A stretch of DNA of 64,000 nt from a virus. Below the pieces are notes generated by a model that was given only the letters and a program-made list of their open reading frames with translations, was not told where the DNA came from and did not search any database. Made by a program: the position numbers and the translations under genes. Each line of letters starts with the position of its first letter. The stretch's first letter is position 1. The stretch spans positions 1-64,000 of IMG/VR virus record IMGVR_UViG_3300044632_001398; one strand, 5' to 3'. Below are positions 26,850-35,901 of the stretch, one piece after another.

Positions 26850-27469
26850 TTTCCTGTTCCGTAGTGCGGCCACTCTTTTTTATAATTATACCAAATAACA
26901 TCATTAGGAACATCTCTTTTTACACCATTCCAAGTTTCCTCTGTGGGAGTGTTTGTTGACACACCATTATCCTCAACAATGAATCTTATTGGTAAATCGT
27001 AACGTTTTGCATATTTGTGCATTTCATAGAAACCACCGGTTTCAAATGCCATATCACCAATGAAACACCATACTTTATCATTGTTACCATCTCTTTTATT
27101 TGCCATTGCCACACCTGTGGCGATAGGTATGATGGCCCCTACAATTGCTGAAGCGTAAAATCTATTTTCTTTATTAACTAAAGTAATTGACCTACCCTCT
27201 AATATTTCTTGTTCCACCCATTCAGACGGCACACCGTGTAGTAGTGCATGATAATGAGATCTCCAAGTTGAAAATACCCAATCTGTTGGTTTAATATATT
27301 TGAATATATCAATTAATTCGTCCTCATTTCCACCACTCAAGTGAATTGGACCTCTTACTTTACCGACTTCCCAATGGTCAGCCATTTTTCTTTCAAATTG
27401 AATTAATCCGGCTTTATCCCATAATGGATTATTCACAATTGGTAATTCATCTACTAAATTTTTTATCAT
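26834..27469 (-). CDS. TPP-dependent enzyme, E1 alpha-like subunit (short)
   Basis: 211 residues. PIHLSGGNEDELIDIFKYIK and WVFSTWRSHYHALLHGVP match the E1-alpha substrate/TPP entry region. WCFIGDMAFETGGFYEMHKY (around 134) with IRFIVEDNG 20 residues later is the TPP/Mg motif GD-x(n)-N. Usual E1-alpha subunits are about 320-370 residues, so this is a trimmed form. The partner E1-beta-like gene is at 20272. It sits next to RmlC-like and epimerase genes, which argues for a role in nucleotide-sugar chemistry rather than in pyruvate dehydrogenase. Confidence 0.75.
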   Translation of the reverse strand: MIKNLVDELPIVNNPLWDKAGLIQFERKMADHWEVGKVRGPIHLSGGNEDELIDIFKYIKPTDWVFSTWRSHYHALLHGVPSEWVEQEILEGRSITLVNKENRFYASAIVGAIIPIATGVAMANKRDGNNDKVWCFIGDMAFETGGFYEMHKYAKRYDLPIRFIVEDNGVSTNTPTEETWNGVKRDVPNDVIWYNYKKEWPHYGTGKWVIF

Positions 27470-28011
27470 CTATCTCGTTTTTGTAATATTGGTTTATCTG
27501 TTGGCCATTCCATTTGATATTCAGGGTCGTTCCATTTAACTACACCTTGTTCATCCGCATCTACATATCCATCTTTATAGAATAGGTTATAGTGAAACAT
27601 ACAATCAGACAATGCGTAGTGACCATTTGCAAAACCTGGGGGTACTAATACTTGGTTTCTCAATCTTTCACTTATAATATACGATTCCCATTCACCAAAT
27701 GTATCAGATGTTGGTCTCATATCTAAAACGACTAAATAGATATCACCTACTGCCGCTTGAACTAATTTCCATGTTTTATTATCCCAATGTAGACCTCTTA
27801 ATACACCTTTATATGAACGAGAGAATCTACCATGAATTGATATCTCACTCTTTTCATAATGAATATGTCTCATTACTGGGTGTTCTTCTGAATGAAAAGT
27901 TGTAAATATTTCACCTCTATACTCTCTGAATACTGATGGTTGAAATGATGGAACTTGATAACCGAATTTTTTTGATGGAGTTTCTACGAACTCATCCCAC
28001 TTGTTACTCAT
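27466..28011 (-). CDS. dTDP-4-dehydrorhamnose 3,5-epimerase-like cupin
   Basis: 181 residues, the normal RmlC size. SYKGVLRGLHWDNKTWKLVQ carries the RGLH active-site His. DIYLVVLDMRPTSDTFGEWE and LVPPGFANGHYALSDCMFHY are the other conserved RmlC stretches. It should epimerise a 4-keto nucleotide sugar. It overlaps the E1-alpha-like gene by 4 nt and follows an SDR, consistent with a nucleotide-sugar operon. Confidence 0.82.
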   Translation of the reverse strand: MSNKWDEFVETPSKKFGYQVPSFQPSVFREYRGEIFTTFHSEEHPVMRHIHYEKSEISIHGRFSRSYKGVLRGLHWDNKTWKLVQAAVGDIYLVVLDMRPTSDTFGEWESYIISERLRNQVLVPPGFANGHYALSDCMFHYNLFYKDGYVDADEQGVVKWNDPEYQMEWPTDKPILQKRDR

Positions 28012-28012
28012 A

Positions 28013-28984
28013 TTATGTTTTATTTGCGTATCCTAAAGGAAATCCGTTTCTAAATTCTGCACCCATTTTCGGTACAATCATTTGATATGCCATTATTAAT
28101 TCTTCTATTCCTTTATCTAAATCCCATTCAGCTTTCCAACCAGTTAATTCAACTTTATTATTTGAAACTATATAATTTCTTTTATCGGGATCTTCATAAA
28201 AATCGTTATATGATACCGCAAAATTCTTAACATGTTCTTGTATTTTTTCAAGTAATTCTTGTTTACTTAAATTAGCACTACTCAAACCAACATTGAAAAT
28301 TTCTCCTTTATATCTATCATAATTTTTTAACATAAATAAGAAAACATTTGCAACGTCTTGAATATGTATGAAATTACGTTTGAACGATTTTTCAAATACA
28401 ACAATATATTTGTCAGTGATTGCTTTATATGTGAAATCATTTACTAATAGGTCAGTTCTCATACGAGGAGAAACACCAAATACGGTTGCCAATCTAAAAA
28501 TAATAGCGTCTGTTGATGTTTTTAGGAAATTTTCAGCCTCACATTTTGTTTGACCATATACGGATATTGGTGTTAGTGGTGATTCTTCATCACATTCCAC
28601 CTGACCCGTACCTAAACCATAACCACTATTAGTGTTAGGGTATAATATTTTTTTATTTTTATTGTTACAATATTTTACAATATTCACAATTTGTTTGAAA
28701 TTAATTTCTTTGGCCAATTCAGGTTCTGACTTACACGCGGGAAATCCAACGATTGCCGCTAATGGGATTATAACATCAGACTCATTACATAGTCTTTCTA
28801 ATAAACTTTCATCACGAACATCACCATGTATAAATCTAAAATTTGGATTAGATGTGTAAGATAAAAGAGATACTTGATTAAAGATTAGTTTATCAAGTAC
28901 GGTCACTTCATAACCTTCATTTAACATTTTTCCCGTTATAACGGAACCAAGATATCCAGCGCCTCCTGTAATTAAAATTTTCAT
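28013..28984 (-). CDS. NAD-dependent nucleotide-sugar epimerase/dehydratase
   Basis: 323 residues and first gene of the minus operon. ILITGGAGYLGSVITGKMLN is the NAD-binding loop; FIHGDVRDESLLERL, IIPLAAIVGFPA and a complete active site in SVYGQTKCEAE (Y-x-x-x-K) follow. RNFIHIQDVANVFLFML and IFNVGLSSANLSKQEL complete an extended SDR of the UDP-glucose 4-epimerase type. Unlike the two other SDRs of this operon it keeps the catalytic Tyr. Exact sugar unknown. Confidence 0.82.
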   Translation of the reverse strand: MKILITGGAGYLGSVITGKMLNEGYEVTVLDKLIFNQVSLLSYTSNPNFRFIHGDVRDESLLERLCNESDVIIPLAAIVGFPACKSEPELAKEINFKQIVNIVKYCNNKNKKILYPNTNSGYGLGTGQVECDEESPLTPISVYGQTKCEAENFLKTSTDAIIFRLATVFGVSPRMRTDLLVNDFTYKAITDKYIVVFEKSFKRNFIHIQDVANVFLFMLKNYDRYKGEIFNVGLSSANLSKQELLEKIQEHVKNFAVSYNDFYEDPDKRNYIVSNNKVELTGWKAEWDLDKGIEELIMAYQMIVPKMGAEFRNGFPLGYANKT

Positions 28985-28988
28985 TTAA

Positions 28989-29036
28989 AAAATATACGAA
29001 AAAAATATCATTTTTCAAATAAAATTCGTATATTTT
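28989..29036. promoter_or_regulatory. Symmetrical divergent promoter region with a 12-bp inverted repeat
   Basis: aaaatatacgaa (28989-29000) and ttcgtatatttt (29025-29036) are perfect inverted copies across the divergent gap between the genes starting at 28984 (-) and 29046 (+). Each arm gives TTCGTATATTTT reading towards its own gene. TATATT lies 6 nt before the minus-strand ATG and 11 nt before the plus-strand ATG. This suggests mirror-image promoters or a shared regulator site. Confidence 0.6.
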
Positions 29037-29045
29037 ACTATTAAT

Positions 29046-30323
29046 ATGGAAAAAATTATTTGTAGTTTGGAGGAGTGGGATAGTATCTTAAACTATTATA
29101 GACCAAATGGAGCATCTAAAACTTGGTATTTAAAAGAACTTAAAAGATTAAGTAGACCTTTAATGTGGGGTGATTGGAATGTGTTCACCGAAGATGGGGA
29201 TTTGTTTGAAGATAATAGATTATGGGATAATGTCACACCAAAGCATATAAAACAACTTGATTATGTTCCTTACGAAAATATTGATAATCAACCACATATA
29301 TATGTAATTAATGTATATTCATTTAGTTTTTTTAGAGATAATGAAAATATTGGCTTTAAGTGTGTGTCCGAAAAATATTTGAATGATATACGTGAAGGTA
29401 GGTCTAAAATAATGTTAATATTCCTTTATGAAGGATATTCTGGCTCAAAGGGTAACTACGATTTAGAAATCATTGAAAAGTGGAGAGTAGATTCTAATCT
29501 ACCGAAAGACTCAATATATTACGTATCAGGTAATTACTTAATACAAGAATTAATAGATAAAAAGGGTTTGAATTTTCAAGGTAGACCAATTCATTATTTT
29601 GAACCGTGGAATAGATATGACGAAACTGAAGTAGTTAAATTTAAACCTATAGATGATAGGTATTTGTTTCTTTCTTATAATAGAAACCCAAGACCACAAA
29701 GAATACAATTCTTGTTGATAATGTTGAGAGAACAATTATTTAATAGAGGATGGATTAGTTTGAATAATTTGATTTACGAACCAATGCCTGGCGATAATTT
29801 GGACGATTTTATTTATCTAAGAGATAATGCACCATTTGTAATAGACACAAGGTACGACTTGTTTTATAATTTAGCGATAAATATTACTAAGGAGGATTAT
29901 GAAAAAACGTTCATTTCAATCGTAACCGAATCTTTAGCGGATGATGACACATTATTCTTTTCAGAAAAAATATGGAAACCTATAATGGTCGGACATCCAT
30001 TTATATTATACGGTAATCAATATTCTTTGAAGTTATTAAAAGAATGGGGGTTTAAGACATTTGATAAGTGGATTGACGAATCGTATGATGAAATCGCCGA
30101 CAGGGTTCATAGAGCAGAAATGGTTGTTAACGAATTGAAGAAATTTGATAATAAAAGTATTGATGAATTAACAAAAATTAGGGAAGAGATGGAAGAAATA
30201 TGTAAGTTCAATCAAAACCATTATAAAATTTATTATAATAAAAAATATAACGATGACGGTACATGTAATGATTTAATTAACATTTATCAAGAAGTATGGT
30301 CAACAATAAAAAATAAAATATGA
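29046..30323 (+). CDS. Predicted GT-B-like glycosyltransferase, family A
   Basis: 425 residues, first gene of a plus-strand run. YLFLSYNRNPRPQRIQFLLI and DDTLFFSEKIWKPIMVGHPF (around 301) followed by ILYGNQYSLKLLKEWGFKTF are the family A blocks, here closest to the form in the 17601 protein. The EK-x-x-KP segment recalls GT10/exostosin-like nucleotide-sugar sites. The acidic pair DESYDEIADRVHRAEM follows as in the paralogues. ATGA overlap with the next gene. Confidence 0.62.
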   Translation: MEKIICSLEEWDSILNYYRPNGASKTWYLKELKRLSRPLMWGDWNVFTEDGDLFEDNRLWDNVTPKHIKQLDYVPYENIDNQPHIYVINVYSFSFFRDNENIGFKCVSEKYLNDIREGRSKIMLIFLYEGYSGSKGNYDLEIIEKWRVDSNLPKDSIYYVSGNYLIQELIDKKGLNFQGRPIHYFEPWNRYDETEVVKFKPIDDRYLFLSYNRNPRPQRIQFLLIMLREQLFNRGWISLNNLIYEPMPGDNLDDFIYLRDNAPFVIDTRYDLFYNLAINITKEDYEKTFISIVTESLADDDTLFFSEKIWKPIMVGHPFILYGNQYSLKLLKEWGFKTFDKWIDESYDEIADRVHRAEMVVNELKKFDNKSIDELTKIREEMEEICKFNQNHYKIYYNKKYNDDGTCNDLINIYQEVWSTIKNKI

Positions 30324-31462
30324 AAGTAGGATTTATAGGTATTGGGAAATTAGGTAAGGATGCCGCGGAAGTGATGCATGAAGCGGGTCACGATGTTTTA
30401 GGTTATGACACTAGAACAATTCATGATTGTAAGTTTGAAATGACTTGGTCAATAGAAGACGTGTGTAAACACGGAGAGATTATTTTTATTGCGGTACCAA
30501 CACCACATCATCCTGAGTATGACGGTAGTCAACCAACATCACATTTAGAACCAAAAGATTTTGATTATTCAATTGTTAAAAACGTATTGGAAGAAATTAA
30601 TCAATACACTACTAAAGAACAATTGGTTGTTTTAATATCAACAGTTTTACCTGGTACAACAAGAAGAGAATTTATTCCTTTAGTTAAAAATTATCGTTTC
30701 ATATATAATCCTTATCTTATTGCAATGGGAACAGTTAAGGAAGATATGATTAGACCCGAAATGATTATAATTGGTACTGAAGATGGAACCACAACGGGTG
30801 ATGCGGATAAACTGACTGAATTTTATGGAACATTTGTTTATCCAAAAACAAGATGTGAAATTGGAACTTGGGATGATGCTGAAGCAATCAAAATATTCTA
30901 CAATACATTTATCTCAACGAAAATATCATTAGTCAATATGATTATGGACGTGGCTGAGAAAAATGGTAATATGAATACTGACGTTGTCACAGGTGCATTA
31001 GAAAGAAGTACATATAGAATATTAGGTCCCGCATATATGAAAGCAGGTATGGGAGATGGAGGAGGGTGTCACCCAAGAGATAATATTGCCTTGAGATATA
31101 TGGCCAAAGAATATGATTTAGGTTACGATTTGTTTGATGCAATAATGAAATCTAGAGAACTACAGGCAAAAAATATAGCAAAGAAGTTGATTGAATTACA
31201 TAATGAAAGTAAGTTACCAATTGTTATTTTAGGTGAAAGTTATAAACCAGGTGTACCATATGTAGATGGTTCATATTCTAAATTAATAGCTCACTATTTG
31301 GATTATCCTTGGTTATATTATGATAAAATTGTTGAACCTGCAGTATACCTATTAGGACATCGTGGTGTTTATAACGAAACTGTATTTCCTGAAGGTAGTG
31401 TGGTTTTAGATCCTTGGAGAGAACGAAATAAACCAGATACAATTTATTATGGTGGAAAATAA
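30320..31462 (+). CDS. UDP-glucose/GDP-mannose dehydrogenase family protein
   Basis: 380 residues. VGFIGIGKLGKDAAEVM is the NAD loop; IIFIAVPTPHHPEYDGS and VVLISTVLPGTTRREF are typical UDPGDH strands. YNTFISTKISLVNMI has the central-domain Lys and Asn region. MGDGGGCHPRDNIALRYM has the catalytic Cys near 250 (GG-x-C-x-P-x-D). PIVILGESYKPGVPYVDGS starts the C-terminal domain. It would oxidise a nucleotide sugar to its uronic acid, giving an acidic building block to the surrounding transferases. It is slightly shorter than most relatives (about 390-450). Confidence 0.83.
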   Translation: MKVGFIGIGKLGKDAAEVMHEAGHDVLGYDTRTIHDCKFEMTWSIEDVCKHGEIIFIAVPTPHHPEYDGSQPTSHLEPKDFDYSIVKNVLEEINQYTTKEQLVVLISTVLPGTTRREFIPLVKNYRFIYNPYLIAMGTVKEDMIRPEMIIIGTEDGTTTGDADKLTEFYGTFVYPKTRCEIGTWDDAEAIKIFYNTFISTKISLVNMIMDVAEKNGNMNTDVVTGALERSTYRILGPAYMKAGMGDGGGCHPRDNIALRYMAKEYDLGYDLFDAIMKSRELQAKNIAKKLIELHNESKLPIVILGESYKPGVPYVDGSYSKLIAHYLDYPWLYYDKIVEPAVYLLGHRGVYNETVFPEGSVVLDPWRERNKPDTIYYGGK

Positions 31463-32606
31463 GTTTACATATATATCTGATGAAATTCATGACGAATTTG
31501 AAAAAATTTTAGATAGGATTAAATATAAATGGGATATTGAATATAACAAGATTGATTTTGAATTTAAGTATAATAAAAAAGTATATTATGTAATAGAACA
31601 ATCTTTTATTATTTCTAATGAAATTAATAAAATTGAAAAAATTAAAAACAGATTGTTAAATGATGACAATTTTAATTTATTGATATATTCGGCGCACGAA
31701 TCATTAGATAGTACAAAATTAATTTTTTTAAAAAATCTATTTAATGAATATAAGTTCAATGAGAAAAAAATACACTTAGTGAATAATGGTTCTAATTTAA
31801 ATGAACTGCAAATTAAATATAATACCAATTTTAATATATATAGATTGAACATATTATCAAATAATAAGATAGGTGATATGATACATTCTACCGATAGCTT
31901 TTTTAAAAAAAATAAATTAGGTAAATTTTTTATGACATTTAATAAAGAAGATAAAACACATCGTTATGGTTTGTTAATACTTCTGAAAAAATATAATTTA
32001 TTAGAACAAACAAATTGGTCATTCTTACCAACTAATAAAGGGTTAATAAATACGGATAGGTTAAAAAAAATAATGAATGAAGATTTAGTCACCACACTTT
32101 CAAATGAAATTGAATATTTTAAAAATTTAGAATATAAATTTAGTGATTACGAACCTGAGATAGAATTTAATAGAGGAGTAGTTATAGAATTGACTATGAA
32201 TGAGAATATAAAAAATTATGAAAATAGTTATGTAAATTTGACAACCGAATCTGTTTTTGATGAAGGGGGTGAATTAATACACATAACAGAAAAGTCTTAT
32301 AAACCATTTTACTATTATCAGTTTCCATTAATTATGGCAAGTAAAAACCATATAAAAAAAATGAAGGAATTATATGACTTGGACTTTTTTGAGGACATGA
32401 TTGATTATTCATATGATAATGTCATTAACAATGAAGAAAGATTTAAATTATATTTTAAGGAAATCTTAAGAATTAATGATAATAAACAAATGTTCATTGA
32501 ATTCTATAATAATAATCAATATAGGTTTGAACAAAATAAACAAAAAGTAATAAATATTATGGATTTATTATTCAACGACTATCAATACTTCACAAATTTA
32601 ATATAA
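31449..32606 (+). CDS. Predicted GT-B-like glycosyltransferase, family A
   Basis: 385 residues, overlapping the dehydrogenase by 14 nt. FFMTFNKEDKTHRYGLLILL and YVNLTTESVFDEGGELIHIT lead into the core EKSYKPFYYYQFPLIMASKN (around 280) and DYSYDNVINNEERFKLYF. The N-terminal 100 residues are very Lys/Asn/Ile-rich and AT-rich in DNA. It is closest to the next gene, so this is a tandem duplication. Confidence 0.6.
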   Translation: MVENKFTYISDEIHDEFEKILDRIKYKWDIEYNKIDFEFKYNKKVYYVIEQSFIISNEINKIEKIKNRLLNDDNFNLLIYSAHESLDSTKLIFLKNLFNEYKFNEKKIHLVNNGSNLNELQIKYNTNFNIYRLNILSNNKIGDMIHSTDSFFKKNKLGKFFMTFNKEDKTHRYGLLILLKKYNLLEQTNWSFLPTNKGLINTDRLKKIMNEDLVTTLSNEIEYFKNLEYKFSDYEPEIEFNRGVVIELTMNENIKNYENSYVNLTTESVFDEGGELIHITEKSYKPFYYYQFPLIMASKNHIKKMKELYDLDFFEDMIDYSYDNVINNEERFKLYFKEILRINDNKQMFIEFYNNNQYRFEQNKQKVINIMDLLFNDYQYFTNLI

Positions 32607-33904
32607 TGCAAAAAGTTTTTAATTTAGTATACGACAGGTGGGATGACGAAAGCGGAATACCATACCCAAACTTAAAATTGAATTTCCCAACTTTACATAT
32701 GAACGACCCCGATAATTTAATCTTACATTATATGGATGACACTTCATTTACTGATAAGTTTAAAAAAAAGAAATGTAAACTTGGTGAAGTTATAGATAAC
32801 ATTAATCAAAATTACTATTTCATAATCAGTCACGGAGGTGTAAATGCACATGAAATGTTTATTGACGAAAGAGATATTCATAATGTTAAAATATTAGACC
32901 CTTTAGACTTCCACATAAAAGATTTTCTTAAAAAATATGACAATTTTTATGTTATATTTTTAACAGAACATGAACCTGACAATGAAAAAAGTTTTAGACT
33001 TATTAACAAATATATGATTGATAATGGAATTGATACAAAAAAAATATATATAGTCAACAATAATTCTAAGTTAGAAGAATATAAAGAAAAATATAATAGT
33101 GAAATTAATGTATACAAATTAAATTTTATTCCTCATTCATCAACTAAAGTTTTAGATAAAATGGGAGGATGTGATTTTGTTGATAATAAAAAAGGTAAAT
33201 TTTTTATGTGTTTTAATAAATCACCAAAAGTACACAGATACGCATTTTTATGTATGATAAAAAAGGAGGGACTATTAGAAGAAATTAATTGGTCATTGGT
33301 ACCTGGCTGGGACTGTAGTCCAAAAGATGATTTTTATACTAAGATATTCACATATGATGATAAAAAATATTACAACGATGAAATTGAGTATTTTTTTAAA
33401 TTAAAATTTAAAAGAAGTGAATATGAAGAAGATAAAGGTTGGTTTAATCAATTTAACGAAATTAATACTGAGGGGTTCCCAATTTGGCTTCACAACCCCG
33501 AATTAATGGAAAACTATGAAAGTTCATATGTAAACATAATAACAGAATCTATGTTTTTAGATGAGAATAATAATGTACATATTTCCGAAAAATCATTTAA
33601 ACCTCTATTTTATTATCAATTTCCATTAATATTATCATCTTTTGGACACATAAAAAAAATGAAGGAATTACATGGATTTGATTTCTTTGATGACATAGTG
33701 GACCATAGTTATGACAATGAACCTAATCAAAGAAAAAGACTTGATATGTTTGTAAATGAAATTAAACGACTAAACAATATGAAGGATGAACTCATTTATT
33801 TTTATAAAAATAATAAAATAAGATTTCAAGAAAATAAAAATAAAGTAATTGATATATTAAAAATAGTTGATGAAGATTATAAATTTTTTGATAGTTTAAT
33901 ATGA
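32606..33904 (+). CDS. Predicted GT-B-like glycosyltransferase, family A
   Basis: 432 residues, start overlapping the previous stop (TAATG). FFMCFNKSPKVHRYAFLCMI, SYVNIITESMFLDENNNVHI and SEKSFKPLFYYQFPLILSSF (around 326) match its neighbour and the long minus-strand paralogue at 25107. The N-terminus VFNLVYDRWDDESGIPYPNL resembles a segment inside the 25107 protein (NIVYDRWSDDYTTYHANLYP), so it defines a second shared block of the family. Confidence 0.62.
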   Translation: MQKVFNLVYDRWDDESGIPYPNLKLNFPTLHMNDPDNLILHYMDDTSFTDKFKKKKCKLGEVIDNINQNYYFIISHGGVNAHEMFIDERDIHNVKILDPLDFHIKDFLKKYDNFYVIFLTEHEPDNEKSFRLINKYMIDNGIDTKKIYIVNNNSKLEEYKEKYNSEINVYKLNFIPHSSTKVLDKMGGCDFVDNKKGKFFMCFNKSPKVHRYAFLCMIKKEGLLEEINWSLVPGWDCSPKDDFYTKIFTYDDKKYYNDEIEYFFKLKFKRSEYEEDKGWFNQFNEINTEGFPIWLHNPELMENYESSYVNIITESMFLDENNNVHISEKSFKPLFYYQFPLILSSFGHIKKMKELHGFDFFDDIVDHSYDNEPNQRKRLDMFVNEIKRLNNMKDELIYFYKNNKIRFQENKNKVIDILKIVDEDYKFFDSLI

Positions 33905-34467
33905 ATAAACTACTAATAACAGGAGATAGTTTTGCCGCAGATTGGACCAAAAAATACGAAGGTATTGGATGGGTTAATATGTTGTGTGATGAATTTGATG
34001 TGACTAACATAGCTCAAGCGGGGGTTAGTGAATATAAAATTCGTAAACAATTGTTATCTCAAGATATTACACAATATGATTATGTTTTAATATCACACAC
34101 CAGTCCGTATAGAATACCAATTATTGAACACCCAATACATTCAAACGATATATTACATAGAGATTGTGATTTAATATATAGTGACATAAAAGAACACGTT
34201 AAAAATCCAATAGCAAAAACGGCAGTTGATTTTTATGAAAATATATTTTATCCAGAATATTTTATATATACGTATGAATTAATAATGAATGAAATCCAAG
34301 TTAATTACCCAAATGCAATAAACATTACATTTTTTGATAGTTTTAAAAATGATAAAGTTTATGGTTTTGAAGACGTGTATTTAAATAATAAGGGGTTGAT
34401 GAACCATATGAATAACAAAGGAAATAAGATAATATATAATAAAGTTAAAAAATTAATTAATGAATAA
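33901..34467 (+). CDS. Small SGNH-like protein
   Basis: 188 residues. LLITGDSFAADWTKKYEGIG supplies block I (G-D-S-F). NIAQAGVSEYKIRKQLL resembles block II and VLISHTSPYRIP block III. The C-terminus LMNHMNNKGNKIIYNKVKKL has a His in the usual place but Asn where the Asp is expected. It is the first of five consecutive SGNH-like genes (33901-37314) joined by 1-8 nt overlaps. Confidence 0.65.
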   Translation: MNKLLITGDSFAADWTKKYEGIGWVNMLCDEFDVTNIAQAGVSEYKIRKQLLSQDITQYDYVLISHTSPYRIPIIEHPIHSNDILHRDCDLIYSDIKEHVKNPIAKTAVDFYENIFYPEYFIYTYELIMNEIQVNYPNAINITFFDSFKNDKVYGFEDVYLNNKGLMNHMNNKGNKIIYNKVKKLINE

Positions 34468-35194
34468 ACTTTGGACATTTGGGTGTAGTTTCACACATGG
34501 GTTTCATTTGGATGATTTTTCAAATGGAAGTAATATAATGATTCAATATTATAATTGGAGAAATAAAACGTTACCTAAAATATGGCCCGAAATTTTATCA
34601 GAAAAATTGGAATTGGAACTAGAAAATCATGCGTGGCCTGGTTCATCCATTTATAAAATATTTGATAGATTTTGTAAACAATGTCATAAATTTAAAAAGG
34701 GAGATGTGATAATTTATGAATGGACAAGAATTCATCGTTTTAGAATGTATGAATCTGGTATTAACGGATGTCTCCCAACAATATTACCAATTTTTAATCC
34801 AAATATAGATAATGGTAGTCAACCAATAACAAAAAAAGCCATTATTGAAATACAGGTTAATAGAACCGAGAGACCATGGGTTGAAGAAATATATTCATTT
34901 CAAAAATTAATAATTGAAATTTGTAAATCAATAGGTTGTGAAATTTATATATGGTCCGCAGATGATTTTATAATCAATAGAGAATCTCAAGAGTTTAAAG
35001 ATAGTATTAATTGTTTAATACCACACGCAACTCATGACGTAACTCAATATTTGAGATTGGTTTATGGTGCAAATACAATATGGGAAGATACTGATAAAAA
35101 AGTTGATGACCAACAACATTACGGTGAAACGGGACATAAGGTAATGGCGGAAATGTTTTATGATGATATAATAAATTATAGAAATAAAAAATAA
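34460..35194 (+). CDS. SGNH-like protein (GCS variant)
   Basis: 244 residues. LWTFGCSFTHGFHLDDF gives block I with Cys in place of Asp; NHAWPGSSIYKIFDRFC block II; VIIYEWTRIHRFRMYE a conserved middle strand; ending QQHYGETGHKVMAEMFYDDI with the terminal His. It shares the internal phrase EIQVNRTERPWVEEIYSFQ with the next two paralogues (NRT...W..E). Acyl-ester chemistry on a glycan is the best guess. Confidence 0.68.
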   Translation: MNKLWTFGCSFTHGFHLDDFSNGSNIMIQYYNWRNKTLPKIWPEILSEKLELELENHAWPGSSIYKIFDRFCKQCHKFKKGDVIIYEWTRIHRFRMYESGINGCLPTILPIFNPNIDNGSQPITKKAIIEIQVNRTERPWVEEIYSFQKLIIEICKSIGCEIYIWSADDFIINRESQEFKDSINCLIPHATHDVTQYLRLVYGANTIWEDTDKKVDDQQHYGETGHKVMAEMFYDDIINYRNKK

Positions 35195-35901
35195 TGAAAA
35201 CACTTTGGATATTTGGAGACAGCTTTAGTTCTGATTATGATTATAATCACCTACACGAGAACCATATAAAGTATATGGAAATTAAAAACATTAATACAAT
35301 TCCAACTTGGTCAACTATATTGGGAGATAAATTAATGTGTAATGTTAAAAATTTAGCAAAGGGAGAAAATTCCAATTATGATATTTTTCAAAACTTTTGT
35401 GACAACTGTAGTTTAATTGATAATGAGGATATTGTTATTATCGGATGGTCATTAATATCTAAGTTTAGAATTTCACTCAATAATCAATTTGTTAGTATTG
35501 GTCCTGATTCCAATAGAGATTATGGTTCCGTTTCAAAAGATACAATAAAAGAAATTATAGACAATAGAACTATGTTATATGAAAATAAACGAGATAGATG
35601 GGCCGAAGAAATTTATTTTTGGGAAAATGCAATAAGAACCCTATCAAAACACAAAAATTTTAAAGTTTATTTTTGGACGTCAGAAGAACCAAGATTAATT
35701 TATTCTGAAAATAAAGAATTTAAAGAAAATAAAAATTATTTGTGTTCCGAAAGTGAAGAAATGTTATTATCTTATTTAAATAAATTAGGTTGTACATCTA
35801 TGAGTGATGAAACTAATGGTATTGTTGGTGATTCACACTATGGTATTGATGGACACGAAAAACAAGCAGATATTTTTTTTAATGATATTATAAATGGATA
35901 A
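35194..35901 (+). CDS. SGNH-like protein
   Basis: 235 residues, one-base overlap with the previous stop. LWIFGDSFSSDYDYNHLH is block I (G-D-S-F), NLAKGENSNYDIFQNFC block II, VIIGWSLISKFRISL the middle strand, and DSHYGIDGHEKQADIFFNDI the D-x-H end. EIIDNRTMLYENKRDRWAEE corresponds to the NRT...W..E segment of its neighbours. It is a tandem paralogue that has diverged strongly in sequence. Confidence 0.68.
   Translation: MKTLWIFGDSFSSDYDYNHLHENHIKYMEIKNINTIPTWSTILGDKLMCNVKNLAKGENSNYDIFQNFCDNCSLIDNEDIVIIGWSLISKFRISLNNQFVSIGPDSNRDYGSVSKDTIKEIIDNRTMLYENKRDRWAEEIYFWENAIRTLSKHKNFKVYFWTSEEPRLIYSENKEFKENKNYLCSESEEMLLSYLNKLGCTSMSDETNGIVGDSHYGIDGHEKQADIFFNDIING

Noticed and set aside
20272-27469. Host-like pyruvate dehydrogenase E1 to alter central metabolism
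   Set aside because: Both subunits are too short, no E2/E3 or lipoyl protein is present, and the neighbours are nucleotide-sugar genes.
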